Positions 1-8,403 of a DNA stretch of 64,000 nucleotides are shown here, one piece after another. How positions within the stretch are numbered: the stretch's first letter is position 1; each line of letters starts with the position of its first letter. The notes beneath the pieces are model-generated. The model did not search any database. It saw only the letters and a list, made by a program, of their open reading frames with translations, and was not told the DNA's origin. Where the stretch lies: contig JAGFCA010000011.1 in NCBI GenBank assembly GCA_022394755.1, positions 1-64,000 on the forward strand, in the 5' to 3' direction. Both the position numbers and the translations under genes were made by a program. The DNA is from Candidatus Poribacteria bacterium. GTDB lineage: Bacteria; Poribacteria; WGA-4E; WGA-3G.

Positions 1-28
1 GTATGACTTTAAATTGTTTAGCAGCCAT
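1..28 (-). CDS. Start of an unidentified gene, cut by the window edge
   Basis: On the minus strand an ATG at 28 is preceded by TTGGAG with a six-base spacing, a good ribosome binding site. The nine codons present read M-A-A-K-Q-F-K-V-I. This is too short to name a family. It would be transcribed leftwards, in the same direction as thiE. Confidence 0.4.
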
Positions 29-114
29 AATAGACTCCAAGGTAAATGAATAATTATCTTGAGTCTAAGTATACAATTATTTGAATAAACTATCAAAATT
101 AAGTTGACTTTACA

Positions 115-744
115 CTACTTTGCTTGATGGATCTCTTGTATAAGCTTTTGAGTCGCTTCCTGCGGATTGATTTGACTACACACAGCAGATATTACTGCAA
201 TACCGTGTGCACCTGCTCGAATTACATCCCTTGTTGTCTCTAAGGTGATCCCACCGATAGCAATCACAGGACATTCCGCAATATCACACATCCTTTCTAA
301 TTGCCCCAAACCTTTGGGTTTCTCTGCATCAGCTTTTGAGGATGTGCGAAAAATTGGTCCGAACCCAATATAGTCCGCCCCTTCTGTAATTGCCTTAAGA
401 ATCTTCTCTTCAGATCGGGCGGATGCTCCAATAATAGTCTCCAATGACATAATTCTTCTACCAATACTAACAGGCATATCATCTTGTCCAAAATGTACTC
501 CATTCGCTTCAACCGCCAAAGCTATATCTGTCCTATCGTTAACTATTAACGGTACGGCTTCATCTGAGCATATATTCTGCATCTCTTGTGCAATTTCCAC
601 TAACTCACGTGTAGTTCCATTTTTATGCCGAAATTGTACTGTATCCGCGCCACCTTTGATTGCAAGCTCGGTAAGTTGAGGATGGGAATATCTGGACTGA
701 TGTGTCGTATCTGTGATTACGTGAAGAACACCGATATTTTTCAT
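115..744 (-). CDS. thiE: Thiamine-phosphate synthase ThiE
   Basis: ThiE couples hydroxymethylpyrimidine diphosphate and thiazole phosphate to make thiamine phosphate in the cytosol. The 209-residue product has the usual family length and TIM-barrel signature blocks: VQFRHK near residue 37, where most ThiE have VQLR-K, then LIVNDRTDIA with the conserved Asn-Asp-Arg, GVHFGQDD for phosphate and magnesium binding, GPIFRTSSK in the catalytic loop, and PVIAIGGI and GIAVISAV at the phosphate-binding end. No other thiamine gene is visible, and I see no TPP riboswitch in the short upstream gap. It is divergent from the SGNH hydrolase gene. Confidence 0.93.
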   Translation of the reverse strand: MKNIGVLHVITDTTHQSRYSHPQLTELAIKGGADTVQFRHKNGTTRELVEIAQEMQNICSDEAVPLIVNDRTDIALAVEANGVHFGQDDMPVSIGRRIMSLETIIGASARSEEKILKAITEGADYIGFGPIFRTSSKADAEKPKGLGQLERMCDIAECPVIAIGGITLETTRDVIRAGAHGIAVISAVCSQINPQEATQKLIQEIHQAK

Positions 745-861
745 GTTGGAATACTATTTGATATATGGTAAGGTAATAGGATTAGTTGATACATGCATCA
801 TACTATATTCATATCATTTACTAAAAGTCATTTATTAGTATACCATAGAAGGAGACCCTTT

Positions 862-1497
862 GTGAGTAATTTATTATTTCAAAACGGAGAAAAAGTTCTA
901 TTCATTGGGGATAGTATTACAGATTGTGGAAGAAGAAACGAAAACACACCTTTAGGACAAGGCTATGTCCTAAAAATTACTGAGTTGATTACAGCGAAAT
1001 ATCCTGAAAGACAAATTGAATATGTCAATATGGGAATTGGTGGCGATATTGTTGAAGGCTTGGAAAATCGGTGGGATACCGATGTAATCGCTGAAAAACC
1101 AGATTGGGTTTCCGTTAAAATTGGTATTAACAATGCCAGCCGACAACTGAATCAAGAAGTTTCAAATGAAGATTACCACCCTGTATGGGAAGAATGTTAT
1201 CGACGAATTCTCACACGGGTCAAAAATGAACTAAATGCACCACTCTTCCTATTTGAGATTTTCTATATAGAGGAAGATGTCGAAAATCCACGCCCGTTAG
1301 CTGTAGATGCATACAATGAACGTATACATAAACTTGCCGATGAATTCGATGCACGGTTAATCAGAATAAACGAGGCATTTGACAAGGCTGTTGCAGCCCG
1401 TCCCGGAGCATTATGGACAACACAAGATGGTGTTCATCCAAACGCTGAAGGACACACTCTCATGGCTTTGGAATTCCTACAGCAAGCAGGATGGTAA
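862..1497 (+). CDS. SGNH/GDSL-family hydrolase (esterase or lipase type)
   Basis: This is a 211-residue SGNH hydrolase. Block I is FIGDSITD with the nucleophilic Ser near residue 18, block II contains the GIGGD glycine, and block V is DGVHPN, which supplies the catalytic Asp and His. Block III reads KIGINNA, so the usual Asn-Asp pair is Asn-Asn. I chose the GTG at 862 because AAGGAG lies seven bases upstream and the protein then begins MSNLLFQNGEKVLFIGDS, as is normal for the family. An ATG at 793 in the same frame has no ribosome binding site. There is no signal peptide, so it is probably cytoplasmic. The substrate is unknown; acetylated sugars are a common choice for this subgroup. Confidence 0.85.
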   Translation: MSNLLFQNGEKVLFIGDSITDCGRRNENTPLGQGYVLKITELITAKYPERQIEYVNMGIGGDIVEGLENRWDTDVIAEKPDWVSVKIGINNASRQLNQEVSNEDYHPVWEECYRRILTRVKNELNAPLFLFEIFYIEEDVENPRPLAVDAYNERIHKLADEFDARLIRINEAFDKAVAARPGALWTTQDGVHPNAEGHTLMALEFLQQAGW

Positions 1498-1539
1498 CCA
1501 TTATTATTTCTGGGACCTAATTACATATACGTCCCAGTT

Positions 1540-2034
1540 TCACTCTAAGTCAAGATGTTTCTTTATCTTCTCTTTACTAAAAACCCATACTTCTTCACCA
1601 AAATTCATCAAACGTTCTGCGAAAAGGGAGTTATCAATTTCATTTATAAAGAATTCGCTCATATATGGATTTAGGGAAGACAATAACACCGCTATAATCA
1701 ATCCACTGGTAGCAATACCAATACCCAATCCAAGCACACTATTCAACCAACCTAAAATTCCTTTTTCAAAAATCCGTTGAATCCGTTCAAATAATGTGTC
1801 TATGACGATTGAGGTAATTACAATTAGGACTATTATACTAATCCATATTGATACACTTTCACTTGCTATGACCTTCTGGACTATGATAGAAAGATCTGGC
1901 CAGAATTGACTGGCTACTACAAGACCCGCACCAATCGCAAAAACACCCCAGATGCTTCGCGTGAATCCCGCACGGTAACAACCAAAACCAGCAATTCCAA
2001 CAATGATGAAAATAGCGAAATCTAATTTAGACAT
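1540..2034 (-). CDS. CvpA-family membrane protein
   Basis: This is a 164-residue protein with about four hydrophobic segments and a short charged tail (SKEKIKKHLDLE). The opening MSKLDFAIFIIVGIAGFGCYRAG matches the CvpA (colicin V production) family pattern of a first helix followed by a G-x-x-x-G-rich stretch. CvpA proteins sit in the inner membrane; their biochemical role is unclear and they are linked to envelope stress tolerance. It is the last gene of a leftward run with the TPR metallopeptidase, FHA-like and sigma factor genes, 42 bases after the peptidase. Confidence 0.75.
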   Translation of the reverse strand: MSKLDFAIFIIVGIAGFGCYRAGFTRSIWGVFAIGAGLVVASQFWPDLSIIVQKVIASESVSIWISIIVLIVITSIVIDTLFERIQRIFEKGILGWLNSVLGLGIGIATSGLIIAVLLSSLNPYMSEFFINEIDNSLFAERLMNFGEEVWVFSKEKIKKHLDLE

Positions 2035-2076
2035 AGAAACTGTAAAATTGGGAATTCTATCCTAAGCTGAAAACAA

Positions 2077-3141
2077 TTACTTGATGATACCTATTTCTCC
2101 AAATGTATGTTCAAATGCATCTTCAATTGGAACTCTATTTCCCAACTGTTGTAATAGGGTTTGTATTGACTTATAGCCTGTCTTATTAATCAATTCTGCA
2201 ACTATTGCAGCAGATTGAAGGTAGGCAATTTTACGGTCAGATGAAGACAAATCTGAAAAAGGTGAGTTCAATTCAGATAATGTTGGTAAAGTGTTATTCT
2301 TATCTGCTTGTTCTAAATATCTTTTTTCAAAAGACATTAATGGACGAGAAAGGGTTTGTGCCAATCCTTCATTAAGCCAAGTAGGGCAATTCCCTTTAGT
2401 AATAAGATCAATCAAAAGATGTGTCCATTCATGACGTAATAGAGTGTAGATGACACCAAGTTCCGGTTCTTCTTCAGCACAATAGAAGATACGAATTTTT
2501 CCATCATAAACTCCACTTACCCAGTTTGGTACATCTGATTGAATCTGAGCACCATAGGTGTTAGTTATTGTTATGTCTATTTGTTCATCAGGATATCGAT
2601 CAAGTAAATTACCTACACGATTATATGTATGTTCAATCAATTGACAAATTAACCAAAACACCAGCAAGTCAATTACTGGATCAACAGTCAGCTTATAGGA
2701 ATCAGTGCCAATTTTGAATTGTGGTCGAAGTAATCCGTCAGACAGAAGATCTGGGACGAAATCTGATGGTCGTTCACTCACCAAATCAAGATCGTCAATT
2801 ATTGATTGATAAAATATTTTTTCTTCTGTTATACGGGATTTCCGTCTTTTTATTGTTGAGGAATTCGGACATAAACGGAGGGCGATATCTAAATTTAATA
2901 AGGCAAGTTCCCAATTTCCAACCATTTCATAGGCTTTAGCCAAATCAGCGTAAATATGATAATGGCTTGCATCATATTCTAAACCCAATAAATAATTTTG
3001 GATTGATTCAACGTATCGGGCTTGTTGGTAACAGGACGCAGCATCTTGAAAATAAGGTAAGGCAACTGAAGATTTATTCTGCACAAATTTGTTCATAATG
3101 TAATGTGAACAAAGGGTATTAGGAATAGATGCCTTGACCAT
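2077..3141 (-). CDS. TPR protein with a gluzincin (peptidase MA-like) domain
   Basis: The 354-residue protein has tetratricopeptide-like helices at about residues 28-95 and a zinc metallopeptidase domain after about 150. The zinc motif HEWTH is at 237-241 and the third ligand is expected from the NEGLA motif at 257-261, the pattern of the peptidase MA family. There is no clear signal peptide, although membrane-like stretches occur near 155-170. The first ATG is preceded by GAGG with good spacing on the minus strand. It follows the sigma factor and FHA-like genes in one direction, so it may be part of a signalling cascade. The substrate is unknown. Confidence 0.8.
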   Translation of the reverse strand: MVKASIPNTLCSHYIMNKFVQNKSSVALPYFQDAASCYQQARYVESIQNYLLGLEYDASHYHIYADLAKAYEMVGNWELALLNLDIALRLCPNSSTIKRRKSRITEEKIFYQSIIDDLDLVSERPSDFVPDLLSDGLLRPQFKIGTDSYKLTVDPVIDLLVFWLICQLIEHTYNRVGNLLDRYPDEQIDITITNTYGAQIQSDVPNWVSGVYDGKIRIFYCAEEEPELGVIYTLLRHEWTHLLIDLITKGNCPTWLNEGLAQTLSRPLMSFEKRYLEQADKNNTLPTLSELNSPFSDLSSSDRKIAYLQSAAIVAELINKTGYKSIQTLLQQLGNRVPIEDAFEHTFGEIGIIK

Positions 3142-3170
3142 CTAATCCTCTTTTTATACACCCTTTGTTC
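3107..3170 (-). promoter_or_regulatory. Inverted repeat enclosing the start site of the TPR-metallopeptidase gene
   Basis: The 10-base arms gaacaaaggg (3107-3116) and ccctttgttc (3161-3170) are perfect inverses, extended by a few more pairs with a bulge. In the leftward mRNA, the ribosome binding site and the ATG at 3141 both lie in the loop. This could control translation initiation, or it may be chance in AT-rich DNA. Confidence 0.35.
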
Positions 3171-3181
3171 CACAAGTACTA

Positions 3182-3820
3182 TTAAGAACTCTCAATATCA
3201 ACTACCTGGATGGTAATCTCGCCACATTTAATCTCAGAACCTTCATCTATTGGGGCTGATTCTTTAACACGAACACCTTCAACGTATGTAGGCGAACTTC
3301 CCATGTCAGTTATAGTTACTTCATCATCCTGTTTCTCAAAGGAGAGATTAAGATGTGCCAAAAGTTGATTACCAGATTCTGATGTCCCATCAGATTTTTC
3401 CCATTCAGATAATTCTTCATCAGTGGGAACTATCGCTGAACTCGGCAAGACATCGGTATCTACATTACCAGTTACCTCTGGACTATATGATGCCTGTGGA
3501 GTGAGATCTTCAGATCCAAAATGTGAAGACTCAGATGATTCGCCTCTGATTGCTTTCATCAACTTCTCTTCTACACGTGCTTTAGATCCGGCAATCGGGG
3601 TTTCACTCTCTGTCTCCTGAAAACGATAATGAGCAAAATCAATGAGTTCTTTTAACTTATGGAATTGGGTTGATTCCTGGATGTTTTTTAGAAGACTTTT
3701 TTGCTTTGTGGTCAACTTATCGTTCTTTAACCAACAAGTATAGGCTTCCAAGATTTCTGATTCTTTAACATCGGTATCGGTGTGCCGTGCATTTTTTGGC
3801 GTTTTTTTAAAGAAACGCAT
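3182..3820 (-). CDS. FHA-like C-terminal domain protein, downstream of the sigma factor
   Basis: The 212-residue protein is charged and acidic, without membrane segments. Residues 1-90 are helical with basic patches, 90-150 are a low-complexity Ser/Glu-rich linker, and the last 50 residues resemble the second half of an FHA domain: VTITDMGSSPTYVEGVRV followed by IDEGSEIKCGEITIQVV, close to the usual pattern T-I-x-D-x-G-S-S-x-G-T-Y-V-N-G. The first half of an FHA fold, with its Arg and Ser-His phosphopeptide contacts, is not obvious. FHA domains bind phosphothreonine. It lies 38 bases after the ECF sigma gene, the position often used for a sigma regulator, but no anti-sigma zinc motif is visible. 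Confidence 0.55.
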   Translation of the reverse strand: MRFFKKTPKNARHTDTDVKESEILEAYTCWLKNDKLTTKQKSLLKNIQESTQFHKLKELIDFAHYRFQETESETPIAGSKARVEEKLMKAIRGESSESSHFGSEDLTPQASYSPEVTGNVDTDVLPSSAIVPTDEELSEWEKSDGTSESGNQLLAHLNLSFEKQDDEVTITDMGSSPTYVEGVRVKESAPIDEGSEIKCGEITIQVVDIESS

Positions 3821-3858
3821 TCGTTATTCCTCCAAGTTGACAAATTTATTAGAGATGA

Positions 3859-4476
3859 TTATTGTATCCAACTAATTCCTTTATTAACTAATATTTGTCG
3901 CAATTCTTGTGTACAGCGGAAAATCCAAATCTTCACTGTACCGTCTTTTCTATTTAGTATTCGAGATATTTCTGCAACACTACAACCTTCTAAATGCCGT
4001 AAAATCCAAGCAATGCGGTGATTCGGTTTTGTTACCTGTTCAAGCGCATTTTCTAAAATTTCTTGTGCTTCTCTGGCAATTATATGCTTATCAGGTCCAG
4101 GGCGTCCATCTTCGTATTCATTGAGTGGAAGATCGTCCTGTTCTTCAAGAGTAAGAAGCGATTCTCGGATCCGATCCCTTTTACGAATAGCATCAATTAT
4201 AGTGTGTTTCGCTACGGTATTTAACCATGCTTGGAAACTTCCCTTTGCAGGATCCCATTTACCTTTATCCAACTTCTGCCAGACTTTTGTAAATATATCC
4301 AGACTAACTTCTTCCGTATCTTGATGGTCTCCGAGCATCCGATAGGCTTTACTATATACCCAGTTGTAGTGTTTATCAAATAGCTGACTAAACGCAGCCT
4401 CATCACCTTCTTTGGCTTGAGTAGCTAAATAAGTATCTTCGGTTGCGGATAGGGCATTTTTCGCTTGACGCGCCAT
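3859..4476 (-). CDS. ECF-type RNA polymerase sigma factor
   Basis: The 205-residue protein has sigma region 2 at about 25-95, with DTEEVSLDIF and WLNTVAKHTIIDAIRKR for core binding and -10 recognition, and sigma region 4 at about 145-200, with a helix-turn-helix around CSVAEISRILNRKDGTVK. There is no region 1.1 or region 3, as expected of ECF factors. It begins with ATG after a strong AAGGAGGT on the minus strand. It heads a four-gene leftward run (sigma, FHA-like, TPR-metallopeptidase, CvpA-like). The regulon and trigger cannot be seen. Confidence 0.9.
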   Translation of the reverse strand: MARQAKNALSATEDTYLATQAKEGDEAAFSQLFDKHYNWVYSKAYRMLGDHQDTEEVSLDIFTKVWQKLDKGKWDPAKGSFQAWLNTVAKHTIIDAIRKRDRIRESLLTLEEQDDLPLNEYEDGRPGPDKHIIAREAQEILENALEQVTKPNHRIAWILRHLEGCSVAEISRILNRKDGTVKIWIFRCTQELRQILVNKGISWIQ

Positions 4477-4882
4477 CAGTGGACCTCCTTGTCCTCCTTT
4501 TCTAAAAGAGCAGGATTTTTGCCTCGTCAGTTTTAATACGAAACTTAAAGAATTTACGTTACAAAAATGATATAATTCTTATAGTTAAAAAATGTAGTAA
4601 TTATGTGTGGAGTAATATTATAGTTTAATTATATAGAGTTAGGTCAGTTTGAGAAAATGATGCTTTTTCTAATACACTTTACTCTGTAGATTAAGTATAG
4701 CATTCAAGTAATGGCATATCAAATTTTAATTTCATTTAAATTTGGCACAAAATATCCCTTACAATTACAATTAAATCAGTTTCCCTACATCCATAATGTT
4801 TGACGAGGCAATAAATAAATGATATACTTCAAATAAATGATAATTGAATCTATATGTATGATTTTATACAGGTAAATAAAAA
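4477..4882. other. Intergenic region between divergent genes
   Basis: About 400 AT-rich bases separate the leftward sigma-factor operon from a small rightward membrane-protein gene. A TATAAT-like hexamer sits at 4571-4576, but I find no -35 partner at a standard distance. Both promoters presumably lie here. No gene or RNA gene was recognised. Confidence 0.5.
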
Positions 4883-5083
4883 ATGAATCCTTTATTTTCT
4901 GGTATATTTGGTCTATTAGTCGTCATATTTCTATATATTACAGGAGTAATCTTAGCTGTTGTGATGTTAGCTGTCGGTGTTGCATGGGGGATAAGATGGG
5001 GTTTGAAATGGGCACTAAAGGAAATTTCTAATGATCCAGAAATTGAACAATGGCTTAGAAAAACTTTCAATCGTACTGAATAA
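4883..5083 (+). CDS. Small membrane protein of unknown function
   Basis: This is a 66-residue protein with a long hydrophobic N-terminal half (about residues 5-42, one long or two short membrane helices) and a charged tail ending NPIEQW-like (NDPEIEQWLRKTFNRTE). The Gly/Trp-spaced stretch GVAWGIRWGLKWALKE looks amphipathic. No family was recognised. The start follows an AT-rich leader with only a weak ribosome binding site (CAGG). Codon use and the clean hydrophobic-charged layout favour a real gene. Confidence 0.55.
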   Translation: MNPLFSGIFGLLVVIFLYITGVILAVVMLAVGVAWGIRWGLKWALKEISNDPEIEQWLRKTFNRTE

Positions 5084-5167
5084 TCTAAACTTATACACAA
5101 AGTATACGTTCATAGAAACTTAAAGAATTGTAAGTCTACTTTAATACTATTCTCAAAGAGGTCGTAA

Positions 5168-5971
5168 ATGTATAAATCAATAATTATATATGTTGTATTT
5201 ACAATTATTTTAACTTATTCTGTAGAAAGTGAATTCTTACCAGAAGATAATAGTGATGCGTTTGGATTGGAATATGGAGAATCTATTGCAGGGATACCAC
5301 CATCTACTCCAAAAATTGATGGAAAACTCAATGATTGGATATATGCTGTTTGGGTGTCTTTTGATTCGGAGAAATAGCTTCTGCGTGGGAAGGGGGCATG
5401 GAAAGGCAAAGACGACCTAACAATGACATGGTCTACCATGTATGATGATAAGAACTTTTATTTTGCTGCTGCTGTTCGAGACGATATCTTCAGTCCGGCT
5501 AACAATCCAGGTGAACCATGGGTTGGTGATACTATTTTCTTATACATTGATTGGGAAAATATTGGGGCAGGTGTACCCGTATCAAAACCAAACTTTGCTC
5601 GAATCAATAACAAAGCTCTTGTTACAGACTTTAGTGCACAAAAGAATCCCGATCTACCAAATTCTGATATTGTAATTCTACCAACACCTGAATTAGGTAA
5701 AGGTGGTATGATTTACGAAGTGACAATGCCATTTGCATGGTTAACTAAAGAAAAAATAAAAACTGGATCTAAAGTCGGATTTACCCCTGGTTATGCAGAA
5801 GGAACAGCAAACCCAGAAAAGAAAGCGGAATTGGTCTTTATGGATTGGTTTGGATTGAATCCTGACGAATCTGCGAATTTAGGAACTCTAAAATTTGAAG
5901 GACCGCTTGAGGTTACTTCAACTGGGAAATTAACAACAAGATGGGGACTATTGAAGAAATTTAAACTATAA
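5168..5971 (+). pseudogene. Secreted CBM9-like protein with an in-frame amber stop and a W-G-x-L-K tail
   Basis: A signal-peptide-like start (MYKSIIIYVVFTIILTYSV) leads into IDGKLNDW, the usual opening of a CBM9-like sugar-binding fold. A TAG at 5375-5377 then interrupts the frame. Reading through it in the same frame continues the fold: WKGKDDLTMTWSTMYDDKN, then FYFAAAVRDD. The whole is 268 codons with the stop as the only break, so one base change would restore it. Translation could restart at the ATG at 5423, but that product would lack the export signal. The C terminus GKLTTRWGLLKKFKL shares the tail seen in three other exported proteins here. The start at 5168 has AGAGG upstream. Confidence 0.75.
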
Positions 5972-5991
5972 TCTGTATATAACCCAATCGA

Positions 5992-6885
5992 ATGTCCGAA
6001 AAACCTACTAATACTGAAACATTATTGCTCCAATTACTTGAAAAAGTTGACAATCTTCTTACCCGTTTTCAAGTGGAAACAACTCAATCATCTAACGATG
6101 TCTTAGATGATTATATTGCTTTTCAGTGGCGTCAACTAAATGGAAATGGTAATCTTAATCCAATAAAACATCCTCATCTGGTTGATCCCTCCGATTTAAT
6201 CGGGGTTGATACGCAACTTCAAACCTTAGATAGAAACACACGACAATTTCTGAATAATACCCCCGCTAATCATGTGTTGTTATGGGGGGACCGTGGGACT
6301 GGGAAATCTTCTTTAGTTAAGTCAATGTTGATGCGATATGCCGATCATGGACTTCGATTAATCAGTGTTGGAAAAGAAGAACTTATATACCTTCCAGATA
6401 TAGCAGAATTGGTTTGGGAACGAAAAGAAAAGTTTATCTTGTTTTGTGATGATTTAGCATTTAATGAAGATGATCCCGCATATCGTGAATTAAAAGCAAT
6501 GTTGGAGGGTGGTGTTTCAGCACAACCAGACAATCTACTGATTTATGCTACATCAAATCGACGACATCTGATGCCACGACAAGTAAATGAAAATAAATTT
6601 CCACTTGATGATGAAGATGAACTGTATCCACGCGAAGCCACTGAAGAAAAAGTTTCCTTGAGTGACCGATTTGGACTACGTCTGGCATTTTATCGTATTC
6701 CACAAAATACATATCTAAAAATTGTTTCTCATTATGCACAAAAACGTGGAATTAATATATCAACATCAGAATTACATCAAGCAGCTTTGGAATGGGAAGC
6801 ATCCTCAAGCGGACGTTCCGGTCGAGTCGCATATCAATTTATTACAGACCTTGCAGGAAAATTAGCATTAAGAGATAATGTATAA
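5992..6885 (+). CDS. DUF815-family AAA ATPase
   Basis: This is a 297-residue cytoplasmic ATPase. Walker A is GDRGTGKSS near residue 100, Walker B is LFCDDL near 146, and sensor-type motifs are YATSNRRHLMP and SLSDRFGL, both typical of the DUF815 (PF05673) family, which usually measures about 280-300 residues. The N-terminal 40 residues are predicted helical. The function of the family is unknown; it resembles a single-module AAA loader. It begins 20 bases after the broken CBM9-like gene and precedes a PhyH gene. Confidence 0.88.
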   Translation: MSEKPTNTETLLLQLLEKVDNLLTRFQVETTQSSNDVLDDYIAFQWRQLNGNGNLNPIKHPHLVDPSDLIGVDTQLQTLDRNTRQFLNNTPANHVLLWGDRGTGKSSLVKSMLMRYADHGLRLISVGKEELIYLPDIAELVWERKEKFILFCDDLAFNEDDPAYRELKAMLEGGVSAQPDNLLIYATSNRRHLMPRQVNENKFPLDDEDELYPREATEEKVSLSDRFGLRLAFYRIPQNTYLKIVSHYAQKRGINISTSELHQAALEWEASSSGRSGRVAYQFITDLAGKLALRDNV

Positions 6886-6936
6886 TCATGGTATTAAATC
6901 GACAATAAGTACATTCCTGAATACAGGAGCAAAATT

Positions 6937-7713
6937 ATGTATGATCTCCAAACTCTGCAATACCTCTTCGATGTACAAGGTTATTTAGTTGTTGAAGATG
7001 TATTAAATTCAGATGAGGTTGCAGAACTCAATGAACGAATCAATGAACAAGATCTTCCTGAACCTGGGAAAGTCCAAAGATTCGGTAGTGCACCGGACGG
7101 TCCTGGATTTCTACAATGGGGAAAATCCTTCTGTAGCCTACTTGATAATCCTACAATTATGGACATCCTTCGTTTTAGGTTAGGCGACTGTTTTCGTCTT
7201 GATAGAATATATGGAATGTATATGCGAGAAGGTATGCCAAGAGGTGGATTGCATGCGGACTATGGGGCTTCTTCACCCACTTCAAGATCAAAACACGGTG
7301 AATATTTTCCTTTCAAAGATAATGAGATTCACAACGGATTTGTTGTGGTAACATGGAATTTGGCTGATACCGGACCAGACTATGGTGGATTCTGTTGTAT
7401 CCCCGGTAGCCATAAAGGTAATTATCGATTACCTCAGGAAATTGCTGTTGAACCTGAAAAAGCATCTTGTGTTATAATACCAGAAGCACCTGCGGGATCA
7501 GCAATTCTCTTTAGTGAAGCACTAACACACGGTACTGCTGCTTGGAACGGTGCACACCAAAGACGATCACTCTTATATAAATACTGTGTCTCATCTATGG
7601 CATGGACTTCACGACGGGTAGCACAACCTGAAGATATAGAACTAACGGATCGACAGAAAATACTATTTCGTGATCCAGCAGATCCACATAGACACTTTCC
7701 TTCACTTTTCTAA
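6937..7713 (+). CDS. Phytanoyl-CoA dioxygenase (PhyH) family protein
   Basis: The 258-residue protein is an Fe(II)/2-oxoglutarate oxygenase. The metal facial triad is seen as HAD in GGLHADYGA near residue 105 and the distal His in ALTHGTAAW near 202; the 2-oxoglutarate-binding Arg follows in HQRRSL. GGFCCIPGSHKGNY is a typical PhyH block. The start is preceded by AGGAG at a normal distance. PhyH proteins hydroxylate varied small substrates, and the true substrate cannot be told. They are strikingly abundant in poribacterial genomes. Confidence 0.88.
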   Translation: MYDLQTLQYLFDVQGYLVVEDVLNSDEVAELNERINEQDLPEPGKVQRFGSAPDGPGFLQWGKSFCSLLDNPTIMDILRFRLGDCFRLDRIYGMYMREGMPRGGLHADYGASSPTSRSKHGEYFPFKDNEIHNGFVVVTWNLADTGPDYGGFCCIPGSHKGNYRLPQEIAVEPEKASCVIIPEAPAGSAILFSEALTHGTAAWNGAHQRRSLLYKYCVSSMAWTSRRVAQPEDIELTDRQKILFRDPADPHRHFPSLF

Positions 7714-7760
7714 TGTAAGGAAATAACTACAATAAAACATAAATCAATATGGAGGATTTT

Positions 7761-8393
7761 ATGAACAAACGATTTTATACCTGTACTTTCTTCATCACAC
7801 TATTATGCAGTCTATTTCTCATCCATACGGCATATTCTGTACCTAAGAATGGAACTGTTCGGGTAAGTGGGGATAACACTTGGGTGGTTTTTGTCAATGG
7901 TGAAAAAGTTGCTGAAAGCAATAATTGGCAGCAAGTAACAGTAAGCGATTTCACTCTTGACGACGGGTTTGCTGTCGTTGCTGTTTATGTACATGATAAT
8001 GAACCTGGGGCTGCAGGAAAAGGTGGGTTTCTCGCCGATATCATCCTTGACGATAAACCAAAATACATCGGCACTGGTGAAGAGGGGTGGAGATGTGATA
8101 CAGGAAAGCTATTAGCACAACGAAATGATGGTTGGGAAAAAGTTGATTTCGATGATAGTAAGTGGGAGGATGAACTTGAAATTTATGAGAAATTCGGCGC
8201 TGGAATATGGGGTTTTGGTGCAGCTGCTATGCGCGAATTCCTGAAAGATCCTGATTGTGAAGCAAATTGGGTTTGGTGCGGTCCAAATGATGTAGAAGAT
8301 GATATATACTTTCGTTATACAATAGGCACTCTCCCAGTTGAACCAAACGGAAAAATAGCTACCACATGGGGTAATCTAAAGACTGCAAACTAA
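7761..8393 (+). CDS. Secreted beta-sandwich protein with a C-terminal W-G-x-L-K tail
   Basis: The start at 7761 is chosen because GGAGG (7751-7755) lies five bases upstream; the in-frame ATG at 7749 overlaps that ribosome binding site. The 210-residue product has a signal peptide (MNKRFYTCTFFITLLCSLFLIHTAYS), then a galactose-binding-like module with TWVVFVNGEKV and FAVVAVYVHD, of the type found in sialate esterases and glycosidases, and a DDSKW segment. It ends NGKIATTWGNLKTAN, the tail shared with three other exported proteins in the window. No catalytic residues are recognised, so it may be a sugar-binding surface protein. Confidence 0.75.
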   Translation: MNKRFYTCTFFITLLCSLFLIHTAYSVPKNGTVRVSGDNTWVVFVNGEKVAESNNWQQVTVSDFTLDDGFAVVAVYVHDNEPGAAGKGGFLADIILDDKPKYIGTGEEGWRCDTGKLLAQRNDGWEKVDFDDSKWEDELEIYEKFGAGIWGFGAAAMREFLKDPDCEANWVWCGPNDVEDDIYFRYTIGTLPVEPNGKIATTWGNLKTAN

Positions 8394-8403
8394 GAGTCTA
8401 CAT

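Noticed and set aside
745-861. TPP riboswitch before thiE
   Set aside because: The gap is short and contains no recognisable THI-box sequence (such as CUGAGA) in the leftward direction.
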